Positions 34,601 to 47,549 of a stretch of DNA of 64,000 bases are shown here, piece after piece (the stretch's first letter is position 1; each line of letters opens with the position of its first letter). The notes beneath the pieces are model-generated. The model made no database searches. It saw nothing but the letters and a program-made list of their open reading frames with translations, and was not told the origin of the DNA. The position numbers and the translations under genes were made by a program. The stretch is from Hexactinellida sp. DTS-2022. Lineage: Eukaryota > Porifera > Hexactinellida. The stretch spans positions 868,001-932,000 of the forward strand of contig JAPNXP010000009.1 of NCBI GenBank assembly GCA_028753945.1. The letters run 5' to 3'.

Positions 34601-37600
34601 CGACCCCTTAGAACCATTTTGTCCCAGTGGACCTTGTGGCCCTATTTCTCCTTTAACACCTTTGCTGCCTGACGAGCCAGTAGAACCTCTGCCCCCAATC
34701 GACCCTTTGACACCAACAGCTCCATTGTCTCCCTACATACAGGAATAACATTATTTAATACCCAATAATAATTTGTAGGCAGCTTTAACCATTAATTGAA
34801 TGACCAATTTACCTTCGGACCTTGGTTCCCTTTCAACCCTTTAAGCCCATCACTTCCTTTGGAACCCTGTAGATTTAATTTATAATTCAGATTAATCTGT
34901 TATATTGCAATGAGATAACATGCAACATTTAACTCACTTTCGACCCAGCAGCCCCATCTACTCCACTAGATCCTGTCTCTCCAATTTCGCCCTAATTTAG
35001 CATTTAGACAGTAAAGCAATCTTAGAATTTTTAAAAAGACAAAACTTGAATAAGTTACCTTATTTCCTATTTCCCCTTTCGATCCTGTCACTCCTTCAGG
35101 GCCCTATAACATTATATTTATTATACCACCATATCTAATTATTAGGTACTATATTATTGTACCTCGTCACCAGTATCTCCTCCCACTCCGTTATCCCCCT
35201 TGGTAGAGTCTCCTTGTGTTCCCTAGATAAATAACAACAATGGTATTAGAATAAATTCTATTCCAAATGAATTGCTGTATTACCAATTCTCCTTTCTCTC
35301 CTTTGTTCCCTTTCGTTCCAGTGCTGCCTTTCGGGCTCTACACAAATCACAAATTTAAATTTAATAAACTTTACACAATCCATATAGCAACAGAAGGATT
35401 TATTCGTGTACTCACCAATTCTCCTTTCTCACCCTTGCTACCGGTAGTTCCCTACACAAGTACATATACAGTATAATATTGCTAGATTGAATATAGCATA
35501 GTAGTATAGAGGTAAGCTTACCTTGGTTAGATTCAACAAACTTCCATTGGCTCTAGTTACGATTGTAATACCCGGAGCCCCTTTAAGACCTTCTATCCCC
35601 TATGAACAGATTTTTAGAATGTTAGATCGCATTTTAAATTTGTATAAGATAAATAACAACAACTACCTTTTCTCCTTTTGGCCCAGCTGTATCATCACCT
35701 TGCTCACCCTATAAATAAGGAAATGTCAAATTCTAGTACTCACATTAAAAAAACAGATTAGTAATATAATTTACCTTTATACCGGTTTCTCCCTCAGTCC
35801 CATCAGATCCCTAAATGAGTTAACAATTCATAAAATGTATAATATCAAACAATAAATAAATAAAGTTATCACAAACCTTCGATCCGGTTAATCCAATAAC
35901 TCCCTATAAGATGAGAAAATAAATAAAATATAGGTGACTGTAATCAGTTAACATTAAGTTGCAAATCTCAAACACATAAATGTTGGAAAAGTACAAACGT
36001 GTATAGCAAAATACAATAAAGTAGATAGCTATTGTATCAAACCTTATCACCCCTTTGTCCAGAAGCTCCTTTTTCACCCTAAAACAGGAATAGCATTTTA
36101 AATAAGTTGTTTGACAACCGCGACAATATATAGAGCCACAAACAATACCTGATTTCCAGCATCACCCTCTCTTCCAACTTCTCCCTATTTACATACAATA
36201 CGATTAATAGCATAGAAACAAATAAATACCAATGCTATTATATTGTATTACCTTTTGACCATTTTCTCCAACAGTGCCTACGCCAACTTCTCCCTATTGA
36301 TTTAAAACACAAGAATAACAACCAACATTAATACTCCTCGTTACAAAGGTTCCTCACCTTTGAACCCTTGGAGCCATCCGTTCCAGTGTCTCCTTTAACA
36401 CCGTTGGTACCAGCTTGTCCGTCATCACCAACTATGCCCTAGATTTATATATTGAAATAAATAAAATGTTTTTCAAAGGCAAGTCCTGATGTCACTAGAA
36501 AGTTTGATCCTTGTATGGATAGTTACTGACTGTGTACAATTAGAAGCACTAATTATTTCAAATAATCTGCTGCTGGCATAAATTAGTTGATTAATTAATT
36601 GTAATTTAAACTACACAACTTCATTGACAATGGAGACAATTTAGTTACAATACCTGTTCATTGATAAAACCAATCTATGACTTCTTTCAAGAATTAACTA
36701 TAAACTTACAGCATATTTCTATCCCCTATAAATTAAGTACTATTATACAATTCGAAGCCTAGAAAACACAAATGCTGAATGTAGGAAGCTGGAAAGACAG
36801 AACGTTTAATTAATCCAAAGAAGGCAATTAAACTCTATTCATTAACGACTAGTCTAAGGTACATAATTACACGTTTAGAGATATATTAATTAGATACTAA
36901 ACAAATGCAGTACGTATATACTCATTACAGTAACTAAAATGTGTTAACAAGTGTGTTAATCACCAGACTGTATTAAATATAGTAAATAAGTATTCCAATC
37001 TAAACATACCTGTTTGCCGTTACACCCAGGAATACCAGCAGGGCCTTGATCACCATTCAACCCATTATCTCCCTACAGGTAGAACTTGTTTCAATATACG
37101 TGTGTAAGCAAGGAATACAGAGGATTAGTATAACTGACCTTTTGACCAGAATCTCCAAGAATTCCATGGGCCCCCCTTGGTCCCTAAGACAGGATAATCG
37201 AATAAATACAAACTTGAATTAAAAACAAAGCAATGCATGCAAGTTAAACTCACTTGTAATCCTTTAAAACCCCTGGCACCAGACTCCCCTGAGATACCCT
37301 AGTTATGGACAGGAATAGTAAAAGAATCCTTCGACGAAATCTCGTTGTAATGTTAACAAAACTGAATAAATTATAGTTAATTAGAACTAACTTATCATTA
37401 TTACTAACCTGTAATCCTGGTGATCCATCTAAACCTTGGGGCCCAAGGAACCCCTAAATAATGTAAATATAAATTGAATTGAACTTATGGTTATATAATG
37501 ACGTATATTAAATATGAATTTGCTCACCGTAGGGCCAGTGGCTCCTCTTTCACCAGCTAGACCAGTTAATCCCTACAAACAGATAATTTAGATCGTAATT

Positions 37601-38197
37601 TGCAGCCCAAACCCAAACATATGTAGAAAGGTTAACCTACCCTAACACCTTTAAGTCCTAAACATCCAAGGCATTGATCTGGTAATTCCTAAACAATAAT
37701 GAAATTAGTTGAGATATGTTGACCACAGATGGATTGTATGTATACCGTAAGAAAATACAGTAGATAACTGAGATAGTAATTTCATTAAGTAAGATTACAA
37801 CATTACCACAGTTGCATTGGAGAAAGTTTGTGTGTGCACCAATGTAGCCAAGAGTGCAAAGGTGACAACCAGAATATGTTGAAATCTATAATAATTAGTC
37901 ACAATAACTTTGGTTAATTAATATTAAGTTATAGCCACAGTTTAGGGAACTACTAATCAATAATCTATGTGATAGACACACAAAATATCTGTGGCAATAT
38001 ACTTATTTGCTTTAAATATTTTTTAAATTATCTGCTTTGAATGAAGGTTTTAATGAAAAAATAGACTAACTATATTTACAGAATATATAGCTGCAAACCT
38101 ACTGTTAAAAAACGAAATTACAAACAAATATCAAATAATATGCAGTATGTAGGAACTTTAAAACTACAATGCAATATCAAACTCACTTGTGCTTCAT
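28693..38197 (-). CDS. collagen type IV alpha chain (minus-strand member of the pair)
   Basis: More than 30 exons, with Gly-X-Y coding throughout and imperfections typical of type IV. Start ATG at 38197; exon 1 (ATGAAGCACAA) splices to 37889, giving a signal peptide (HILVVTFALLATLVHTQ). A short Cys-containing segment (DQCLGCLGLKG) follows. 5' exons are tiny (30-70 nt), while 3' exons are several hundred nt. The C-terminal NC1 has two C4 repeats with paired Cys (GFVLVVHSQS..., then IAVHSFSNSTPSC...), split by an intron carrying a MITE (28994-29203). It ends with IQADGVSISSV. The exon near 33185-33230 encodes RGDS. Known: secreted triple-helical basement-membrane network former. The NC1 Met and Lys used for the sulfilimine bond in many animals are replaced here. 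Exon ends inside the helix were not all resolved. Confidence 0.95.
28994..29203. mobile_element. TA-flanked MITE
   Basis: Inverted ends CAGTTAAACTTCCAAAAGTGA and CAGTAAAACCTTCAGAAAGTGA, flanked by TA (28992-28993 and 29204-29205). It sits in the intron that divides the NC1-coding exons of the collagen gene. Confidence 0.8.
30306..30452. mobile_element. hAT-like MITE
   Basis: Ends CAGCGATCCCAACCTTTT and, inverted, CAGTGGTTCCTAACCTGG resemble hAT/Charlie termini. Flanks CGTTAAGC and CATTAAGC form an 8-bp duplication with one mismatch. Located in a collagen intron. Confidence 0.8.
32811..32977. mobile_element. TA-type MITE, degenerate
   Basis: Left end CATTAGAACCTCGTTAGTAC and internal GGTTAATACGAA / GGATAA blocks match the element at 11776-11945. 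The right end (CTACTGTA) is eroded. Located in a collagen intron. Confidence 0.7.
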
Positions 38198-39605
38198 CAC
38201 TCCACTCTTTCAGAAGCAGATCTCAGTGAGAATCAGTATTAAGATCTGAAAATTAAAAATGATAAAAAGAGGAAAAGGGAGGAGCAATCTATGAGTGTTC
38301 ATAAAACTATTTATTTGGTGTGTAACGTGTTTAAAAGAGGCAAATTAACAATAATAGCGTCAACAATACTCGCAGAGTACTCAGATCAATGCATACACGG
38401 AGTGACATTCAGGATAAACATTTATACTAGAATCACAGCCTACTAAAGCCACATAGACTAACATCTAATGTTCCGAAGTATAATACGACCGATTGTTGGC
38501 TGAGCTTAGAATAAAAGGACCATTAGGTATATGAAAGCAAAAGTTGAGTATTTCTGTTAAGCAAGTCCTAAACAAAGTTGTGAGTTCGTTAATTTAAAAT
38601 ATCCAAGTTAATACCCAATCAATAACTTTTCAAGCAAAAAGGTAAAACAGGGGACAAGTTGAGAGAATCAAGAGCCACTGATTGAAAACAGGTTCGTAAA
38701 ATATTAGTAACATTCATAAACTGTATATTGTATGTGGGAAAGGTTTAAAATGAATTGATTTGTTCAATTGTTATGACGAATAAATACTAAATCGAATCTG
38801 ACAAATCCTATACAATTTATGTTGCAATTTATTGCGAAATTGCAACACTTGAAAAAGCAAAAAGTATCACAAATCAACTCACATTTGTAGCATGCTTCAT
38901 CCAGAAGGTTGTAGTCTTGTAGAGACCAACTTTCATAAAAAAGAAAACAAGTTAACTTACAAGTAATGCAAAACAACAGAAGTTCACCAGGTTCCACTAT
39001 CCGGCTCAATATATAAATAGTGGCATAGTTTGCCATTCAAATCAAATGTTAAATTATTGCACCTGTGATTCAGTAGCACATTAATCGTCGGAATTAATAT
39101 AATCGTAAAGTTAATCCAATTTAGAGGTCAGATAGTGCCCACAATTCAAATCCTTAAATTATTCAGCATATGCAAGGAAGGAATTAAATTACACAAAATA
39201 CATCTGCATGCTCTACTGAATAATATAATCAGTATTATTATTCTTAATTGCAGTTTAATATTAAAGCGGAAATATACAACTTAACAATGCGGTAAATTAG
39301 ATTTAGTAATAATTGACTCTAGAACCCGTGAAGAATCCTAAAATATATGTAGGCAAAATAACCAAAATTAATTAATAAACAGTTGTACCCAATCTTTGTA
39401 AAATTAAAGTATAATATTTCAAAAGAATTGAGTGTTCATTAATTTGTTCATCTAAAACTGTGGTCAACAAATTTGAAAAGAGAATTTGCAAATTTATAAG
39501 GAAATAAATACATTAACGTTTAATTAAACAGAACGTATAGTAAATTCTCTCCGCGAGAAACAGTTATTTAAAAAAGTTTCCTTTCTTAGATAAAACAACC
39601 AAGAA
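38198..39605. promoter_or_regulatory. shared spacer between head-to-head collagen IV genes
   Basis: 1.4 kb between the two divergent collagen start codons. It should contain the promoters and 5' UTRs of both. AT-rich. No specific site can be named with confidence, and no coding exon is supported. Bilaterian COL4A1/COL4A2 pairs share a bidirectional promoter, so this is the equivalent interval. Confidence 0.6.
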
Positions 39606-42600
39606 ATGAGGGTGTAAGTTTGTACTGATTATTTAATTTATTAGCTTTGAATTGTTGTACATAAATGAACTGAGTCTCTATAGGACATCCGTTATCTTAT
39701 TAATAATGGCGCTAGCTGTACAGCTACACAGTCAAGAGGTTTGTTAGTTTAATTTGACATTAGAGATTCTATATCATACACTGTCAAAATAATTCATTGT
39801 TTTATAGAATGCGCAATGTGGCAATGGCTCGTGTGGCGGAACAGTTGGCTGTGCCTGTAACGATAATATAATATCTAACTGCGATTGCTCACAAGGAGAT
39901 ACTGTGAGTTAACAGTTAGATACAAAATAACCAAAGTATATTCACCTTGTATCATTGCAGGGAGATCTGGGAGCGAAAGGGAGCAAAGGCGCTATCGGGA
40001 GTGTGGTAAGTAAAAGCTGTTTTAGATAAGAAAATAATTCGATATGTATTGATGGCACTGTTTAATAATAGGGCATAACAGGAGGGCAAGGCCCAGAGGG
40101 TAATGAAGGCAGCCAGGTGAGCTAAAAGGCTAAATAGTTGAATGTACTGGACTGGATATGTATTATTAATATACTTTTGCAACAGGGGAAAACAGGGACA
40201 GAGGGAATAGAAGGAATAACTGGAGAACAGGTCAGTCTCAGACAGTATACTAATACAATAATCAGGGCCGCATTAAGAGTCGTCTGGGCCCTGGTGCTGT
40301 CCAAAATTTCAGGGCCCCTATTTGTCTTACACTCTCTAGAGGCACGCTATGCGGGCCCCTAATGGGCTCCTCAGGCCCTGGTGCTGCAGCACCCATAGCC
40401 CCCCCTTAATGCGGCCTTGACAAGAATGTATTTATACTAACATAACCGTAGGGGTCAGAAGGTTTGATTGGAGTGAAAGGACTCAAAGGATTCAAAGTAC
40501 GTTTCTAACTTACCATTCTATAATTCTATGAAATTATATTAATTAATTAGGGGGTGAATGGAGAGAGGGGAGAGAGAGGAGATTGCGGCATTTTGGGGCA
40601 GTGTGGAACAGAGGTAACTGGTACAGTATACAAGTGTCAACATATTAATAATCCATCATATTAATTGTACGCTTTAATAGGGTAATAAAGGAGACCAAGG
40701 AATAGATGGTATTCGTGGTGAAAAGGGAGAACAGGTAAATTACCGCCAAAGGTAAAACTAGTATATCCTTAACTTATCGTAACAGGGAGATGATGGAAGG
40801 AAAGGGTTTGAAGGAGACACGGGTGAAGAGGGAGTGGGAAAGAAAGGATTTAGGGTCAGTAAATGCATATATTATTAGGATATAAGAACGCATTTATACA
40901 CAATATGTATATTATTGTATAATAATAGGGTGATAGTGGTGATTCGGGAAAGAAAGGTGACAAGGTAAAGATATATTGTTTGTAAATAAACATCTGAATA
41001 AATATAGCTCATATTATATTTAACCAAGTTATATGAATTTAGGGTCAATTGGGAGAAAATGGCGAACTAGGACTTAAGGTAAGTAAATAATAACAAAACA
41101 AATGGTAGAGTATTGTTTTACACACTAAACAAACAATATATTTTGTAGGGAGGTGAAGGTGATATTGGACCGCAGGTAAGATTCCACTAAAATCTAAAGA
41201 TCCAGCGAATGATTGTAAATTACAACACAATTCTGATTATATAGGGACCAGGAGGATTTATTGGAACACAAGGAATAAAGGTAATCATAAGAAATCTCAA
41301 TAACTGATTTGCTAAATTAGAAATTGTTAAAACTTTTGTTTTGAGATACAGAAATACATATAAACTTCATATTTCTGTTTAGGGACAAAAGGGTGAAGAC
41401 ACGGTAGGAAAGAAAGGGTTAACTGGAGATCAGGTAATTATGATGTTATTCTTAGTGAGATTGTACATATTATTAATGTTTGTATTGATAGGGAAATGCC
41501 GGAATTCCAGGCCCTCCCGGACCCACAATAACGACAATTATTACAATTGAAAACCTAACATTGGTAAATATTGTAAAATTAAAAATAAACTTACCGTTTA
41601 GATAAAATTATAATATTTGTATAGGTTGTGCCCCCTCCAGGGGATGATGGTGCCAAAGGAGATCGGGTAAGCCAACAGTGTGTACTATAATATACAGTTG
41701 AGAGACTATATTATTACGGAGTATTTAGGGAGATATAGGAAGTGTAGGGGATCCTGGATTAGTTGGAGATAACGGACAGAAGGTATTAGTTAGATGTATA
41801 AGATAAAGACAACAAATTATTTACATTAATTACTCATAGGGAGGGAAAGGCATAGCTGCAAACCCTGGAGAATCGGGAAGTAAAGGCACAAAAGGCGAAT
41901 TGGTTAGTAATATAGTAAGGACAAATATAACAATTCTTATTAACAAACTAATTTTATTACAGGGAATTTCTGGAAGAAAAGGAACACCAGGGGAAGCAGG
42001 TTCAAAGGTAATAAATTATAATTCGAAATATAATTTTAATATCTACCGAGTTGTACATCTGTATATCTAGAAAACTCATTGTAGTATAAATAAAATCTTA
42101 AATTAGGGAGGACAAGGAAATACTGGAGGAGTAGGGCAAGATGGAATTGACGGAAACAGAGTGAGTATACATACTTAAGTTAAATATTTTGGTAATTAAA
42201 CTACTTCATTACTAATCGTAGGGAGAGATTGGAGAAAGTGGAAATAGTGGAGAAAATGGATCGACAGGAGATAAGGTAGGAAGCAGAAGAATACCATACC
42301 AGTGTGTACTATGTTGTTAATAACTAATTATCCACTGAATATAGGGAATAGTCGGAGATGAAGGGGACGAGGGAGAAAATGGAGACTCCGGTCCTCTCGG
42401 ACCTAAGGGGCGGTCTGGAGGAAAAGGGGACATCGGGGACCGGGGGCCTAAAGGCGTAACCGGAAACAAAGGTGTTACAGGTAGTACAGGACCGCAGGGC
42501 GATGAAGGAAATGCAGGGGACTCCGGTAACAGTGGAGAAACAGGCGTTATCGGGAAAATAGGTGAGAAATTAGATAATGCGATAATGAAGTATTAACATT

Positions 42601-45600
42601 GTTCCTAAGAACAATGTAACACTCTTACTGTATACAGGACAGAAGGGTATGGACGGCGACCAAGGCGACAGAGGGACACAAGGAAACTCCGGAGAGAAGG
42701 GGACTATTGGTACCACTGGAGGGCAAGGAGATCAAGGAACCCCAGGACCCCAGGGTAATATTCTGTATATTGTATGTATGAGCACTCCGTTTTAACGCAA
42801 CTTGCAAGTAGGAATTGATGGAAGGAAGGGAGCGGATGGGTTCGGAGGGGATCAGGGGGAAGAAGGAGAAGACGGCTTAAGAGGAGACTCTGTGGTTGGC
42901 CCCCCTGGGGACCCTGGGTTGAGCGGAAGTCCCGGAAGTAATGGGACAGAGGGCGAACAAGGTGTGACTGGTCCACAAGGACAGAAAGGGGATGAGGGCG
43001 AAAAGATAGTATTCGATGGAACCTGTCCCGACTGTCCGGACGGAGTCCCCGGAGTTTCCGGAGCCAAAGGGTTCACGGGAGACACAGGCGAGGAGGGGGT
43101 GTCTGGGGAGAGAGGGAGGAAGGGAAGCAAAGGAGCGAGAGGATCAGCTGGAGTTAGAGGGACAGAGGGAGATGAAGGAATTAATGTATGATTAGCATGG
43201 AGAACTAACTTCTTACAGTTTAGAATTAATGCTTTTAGGGACCTCAAGGAATAACAGGAGATCAAGGTTCTAAAGGAGGAAAGGGAACTATTGGAGAATC
43301 AGAAATATCAGAAGAATTTGTACCATCAGAGGATAATCCACCAGGAGAAAAAGGGGACATTGGAGCCGTTGGAACTCAAGGTGCTAAAGGAGAACCCGGA
43401 AATAAAGGACAGACTGGAGTGAAGGGCTTCATAGGAGACTCCGGAGAAGAAGTGAGTTTGTATTAAATTAGCCAAAATAATAACTACATTGCAGACATTG
43501 CAAACTAAGCGAGATTAATAACTGCAATAGCATTTGATTGGGATATACCGAATAGGGTCCGAGGGTGCCGGGGGAGAAGGGAGAGCCCGGCCCGAGTGGG
43601 ACACAAGGGGACACGGGAGCTGCTGGCGAGAGAGGGAGTAGCACGGTTGGGCCTGAGGGAGACCTGGGAGATAAGGGGGTGCAGGGCAGTGAGGGGTCAG
43701 CTGGACCTGCAGGTGGCAAAGGAGCGCAGGGCTCTAAGGGAACCGATGGCGTGGGGGGAGATGATGGAGAGGAAGGAGCGGACGGGAGTGTGGGAGGCTC
43801 AGGCATTGGTGGAGCACAGGGGGACAGAGGGGATGCAGGCCAGACAGGGGACAGAGGCACTGAGGGGACAGCTGGGGAGACAGGGACAAAGGGAGCAAAG
43901 GGTGCGGTGGGAAATAGTGGAGAATTCGGTAATAGGGGCGCAAAAGGACAGACGGGAGGGAGGGGAGTAGACGGTACCGATGGGAGAGAGGGAGAGAGAG
44001 GGAGAGATGGAATAGACGGAATCAGTGGTGTGAAAGGGAGCACAGGACTGGATGGAGACTCTGGAGAGCAGGGTATGTCATAGCTAATAATATAATATTC
44101 AAAGGATCCGAATTTTATCCTATTATACAGGACCTGTTGGAGAACCAGGCACCAAAGGAGCACAAGGGATAATAGGCCAGGTAGGCATCAAAGGTATAAC
44201 CGGCACACAGGGATTTGAAGGTGACGCAGGAGAGAGGGGACTGAATGGGAGCAAAGGGGGAGAGGGGAAGACAGGCTTCTCGGGAGATGACGGAGAGGAG
44301 GGACGAGATGGGCCTGGCGGACAAAAGGGAGAAAAGGGGCTCCCAGGCCCGGGAGGTATGAACAACAACTGATGAATGAAATAAGAATAACGAATAGTTA
44401 TAAGTTATAAGTTACTTATAACTGAATTAACCTTCTAGGAGAGAGGGGTATTAAGGGGTTTCAAGGAGACGAGGGAGATGAAGGAAACAGAGGTTCCAAA
44501 GGTATCGTTGGGGAATTGGGACTTAAAGGGGAGCCAGGTGAGGTGATACCAGGAGACCCTGGGTCTCGCGGTCCAAAGGGCGCAACTGGACAGGCTGGAA
44601 GAAAGGGACGGCGCGGAGAAGACGGGAACGAAGGAACCAAAGGAGAAAGGGGAGAGCTAGGAGACGGAGGCGATTCTAACAAAGGAATAAAAGGAATGAA
44701 AGGAACGTTAGGAGAAGAGGGGAGGATAGGATTCCTGGGTAGGGCTGGTTACATTAATGTCATTACAGTATTGAATTAGTACAATGAGTTGGACTTCCTA
44801 TTCCAATGTTCCATTAGGTGATGAAGGCGATGAAGGACCTGATGGGGGAACAGGTGACGAGGGGCCCGCAGGAGAGGGGGGCATAAATGGGAGCGTCGGA
44901 GTTAACGGAGCTAAAGGGACACCTGGAGCCGATGGTACCAAGGGGATAAAGGGAAGGAATGGGTCATTGGGAGCGCGAGGAACAAACGGCACTGATGGGG
45001 AGACCGGTATGCCCGGGTTTCTGGGGGCAGCTGGAGACACAGGAACAAGAGGCTTGAAAGGGAATAACGGAGACAAGGGAGGACTAGGGCCAATAGGCAC
45101 TACTGGAGACCGGGGCGGGAGGGGGCCTCGCGTGGATGGAGATGATGGTCTGACAGGAACAGCTGGGAGCAAGGGAGAGCAGGGGAGTCAGGGCGCGAAG
45201 GGTATTGTGGGTGTGTCTGGAGACGACGGAGACGAAGGGATTGAGGGCGGAGACGGAGAGGAGGGGGACCAAGGGGCGCCAGGGGAGACTGGTGAGAGAG
45301 GGGCGAAGGGAGAGCTGGGAAATGTTGGAAGGAAAGGGGAGAATGCGCCCGCTGGAGAAGTCGGCGATAGAGGCCAGAAAGGGGCGCAGGGAGCTCTGGG
45401 AGATAGCGGAGCCAAAGGGGGGAAAGGGGGCGTCGGTATTAGCGGAGTTGTTGGAGAGTTCGGAGAGGAAGGGACAGAGGGCATTGATGGAGAAAAAGGA
45501 GACGCCGGGTCAGAAGGCCAGAAAGGAGAAAGAGGACTGAATGGTAAGCAAATTATATAATGCAAAGCGATCCTAATAGGTAGTTTCTTAAGGAAATAGG

Positions 45601-47181
45601 TTACCAATGATTTCTTATATGATTCTAGGCACGATCGGAGAAGATGGAGACACAGGTCCTAAGGGGGCGATAGGCAGTGAGGGGCCTCGAGGAGACGAAG
45701 GCAACAAGGGTAGTGCAGGAAGTGCAGGAGTAGATGGCCTGGATGGAGAGAGAGGCGACCAGGGGGAGAAGGGAATAGGTGGCAGTGTTGGTGCGACAGG
45801 AGACAGCGGGGAAGAGGGTGACAACGGTCCCGTGGGTATGAAAGGGGATATCGGAGAGACAGGACCCATAGGCCTGGAAGGTAACGCTGGGTCTATTGGA
45901 GGTAGCGGCACAGCTGGAGAGAAGGGACAGAAGGGTGACAGCGAAGACGGGGAGGCTGGAAACAAAGGAGCCCTGGGGCCGAAAGGAAATGTAGGCCCGG
46001 TAGGAAATGGAGGCGAGAAAGGGACCAAGGGTGTAGCGGGAGATTTCGGCGAGGAAGGCGTTTTGGGGGAGAAGGGGTCGATTGGTTTCCAGGGGGACGA
46101 CGGGGAGGAGGGAGAAGAGGGGGACAGGGGACCGCAGGGCCCGGAGGGGCCGAAGGGAGACGCGGGAGGGAAAGGAGCTGTTGGCGCGAAAGGACCCACG
46201 GGAGAAAGTGGAATCCGCGGAGATCTGGGCCCAGACGGTGAGAGGGGAAATATCGGAGAGAAAGGCTATGCAACGATTGGGAAGAGAGGAGACGAAGGAA
46301 TGACAGGCGATAAGGGGATGGAAGGATTTAGAGGAACGAAAGGGGGAGAGGGGGTACAAGGGGGCAAAGGAGAGGTAGGAAGTCAGGGTGACAAAGGTGA
46401 AAAGACTGTGCAAGGAACTTCGGGAGAGACCGGTCTGGACGGAGCGAAAGGAGCGGGAGGAGAATCTGGGGATTTGGGGCCGGAAGGAACCGCCGGCTAC
46501 GATGTCTCCGGATTTATGATAGTACGTCACAGCCAGGCGACAACAGTCCCCGAGTGTCCCAACGGCTACTCGCTGCTGTGGGACGGCTACAGCTTGCTCA
46601 GCGGAGACGGAAACGGAGAAGTATTCAGACAGGACCTCGGCGCCCCAGGCTCGTGCGCGCCTATTTTCAGCTACATGCCGTTCTCAGTCTGCTCGACAAC
46701 GAAGCTGTGCAGCTATGCCAGCGGCACCGACCTCAGCTACTGGCTGTCCACACTCAAAGACAAGTTCTACATCCCGATGGGCGGGGCCGCGGTTAGCAAC
46801 TACATCAGTCGCTGCGCGGTGTGCGAGTCTCCGGGGGTGGCAATAGCGGTTCATTCTCAGAACACGAGTGTCCCCGACTGCTGGGAAGGGTGGGAACCGG
46901 TATGGGAAGGGTACTCGTACCTGCAGGAGACAGTGAGAGGAGGGCTGGGCGGACACCAACAGCTAGACTCAACTGGCTCCTGTCTAGAGAAGTTCCAAAC
47001 AGTCCCATTCCTAGAATGCATTTCTCGAGGCACCTGTGTCTCCCATAGCTACCATTTGGGATTCTGGGTTCGCGCAATAGCAGAGGACATGCAATTCGTA
47101 GCCACACAAGAGACACTGGTCGGGCCAGACGTGCTGTCTGCTATTAGCAGGTGCAGGGTGTGTGTGGGGGTGGTGGCTTAA
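39606..47181 (+). CDS. collagen type IV alpha chain (plus-strand member of the pair)
   Basis: Exon 1 is only eight coding bases (39606-39613, ATGAGGGT before a GTAAGT donor). It joins 39684-39738 to give a signal peptide (MRVTSVILLIMALAVQLHSQ). The next exon is a Cys-rich 7S-like segment (NAQCGNGSCGGTVGCACND...). Some 20 micro-exons of 27-70 nt, mostly starting with a Gly codon, follow. Then exons lengthen, and the last (from about 45629 to 47181) encodes 170 Gly-X-Y triplets plus the whole NC1. Helix interruptions include the acidic ISEEFVPSEDNPP and a CPDCPDG Cys pair. NC1 has two C4 repeats (VRHSQATTVPEC..., IAVHSQNTSVPDC...). The Lys expected in C4 repeat 2 for a sulfilimine bond is missing. 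AATAAA lies at 47261-47266. Confidence 0.95.
40263..40419. mobile_element. hAT-like MITE
   Basis: Ends CAGGGCCGCATTAAGAG and, inverted, CAAGGCCGCATTAAGGG. Flanks ACAATAAT and ACAAGAAT form an 8-bp duplication with one mismatch. It lies in an intron of the plus-strand collagen gene. Confidence 0.85.
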
Positions 47182-47549
47182 AATCAGGAAATGTTATAAA
47201 CTTGTTTTATAATTATTACATTGTATATTTCCTATAATCAACTGTTATTTGTATAACAGTAATAAACTTGTTTGTTGTACACGTATAATTGGACTAAACT
47301 TGCACACATATAAACATAAACAAGTTTGATGAAAATGTCTAGTTGCATTAAACTTCTTAACTAAGTAGTACATGACAATAGTAAAATTATAAACAAGCCA
47401 AAGATTCAAAGAATTAATAATCTTACGAATATCACAGCGACTTAATAAATCGGTTAACCAATAAAAACATATTTTAACTTTTAGTTCACTTAAAGGAGAC
47501 ACACTGAAATGTTACCCTAAACTAACCATTAAATGAGGTAGAATTATAA
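47182..47549. other. convergent 3' spacer
   Basis: AT-rich interval between the collagen stop and the ADAT3 stop. It has the collagen poly(A) signal at 47261 and nothing else recognised. Confidence 0.5.

Noticed and set aside
43468..45607. Pro-rich minus-strand frames opposite the collagen
   Set aside because: They are the reverse complement of Gly-X-Y codons and lack any independent support.
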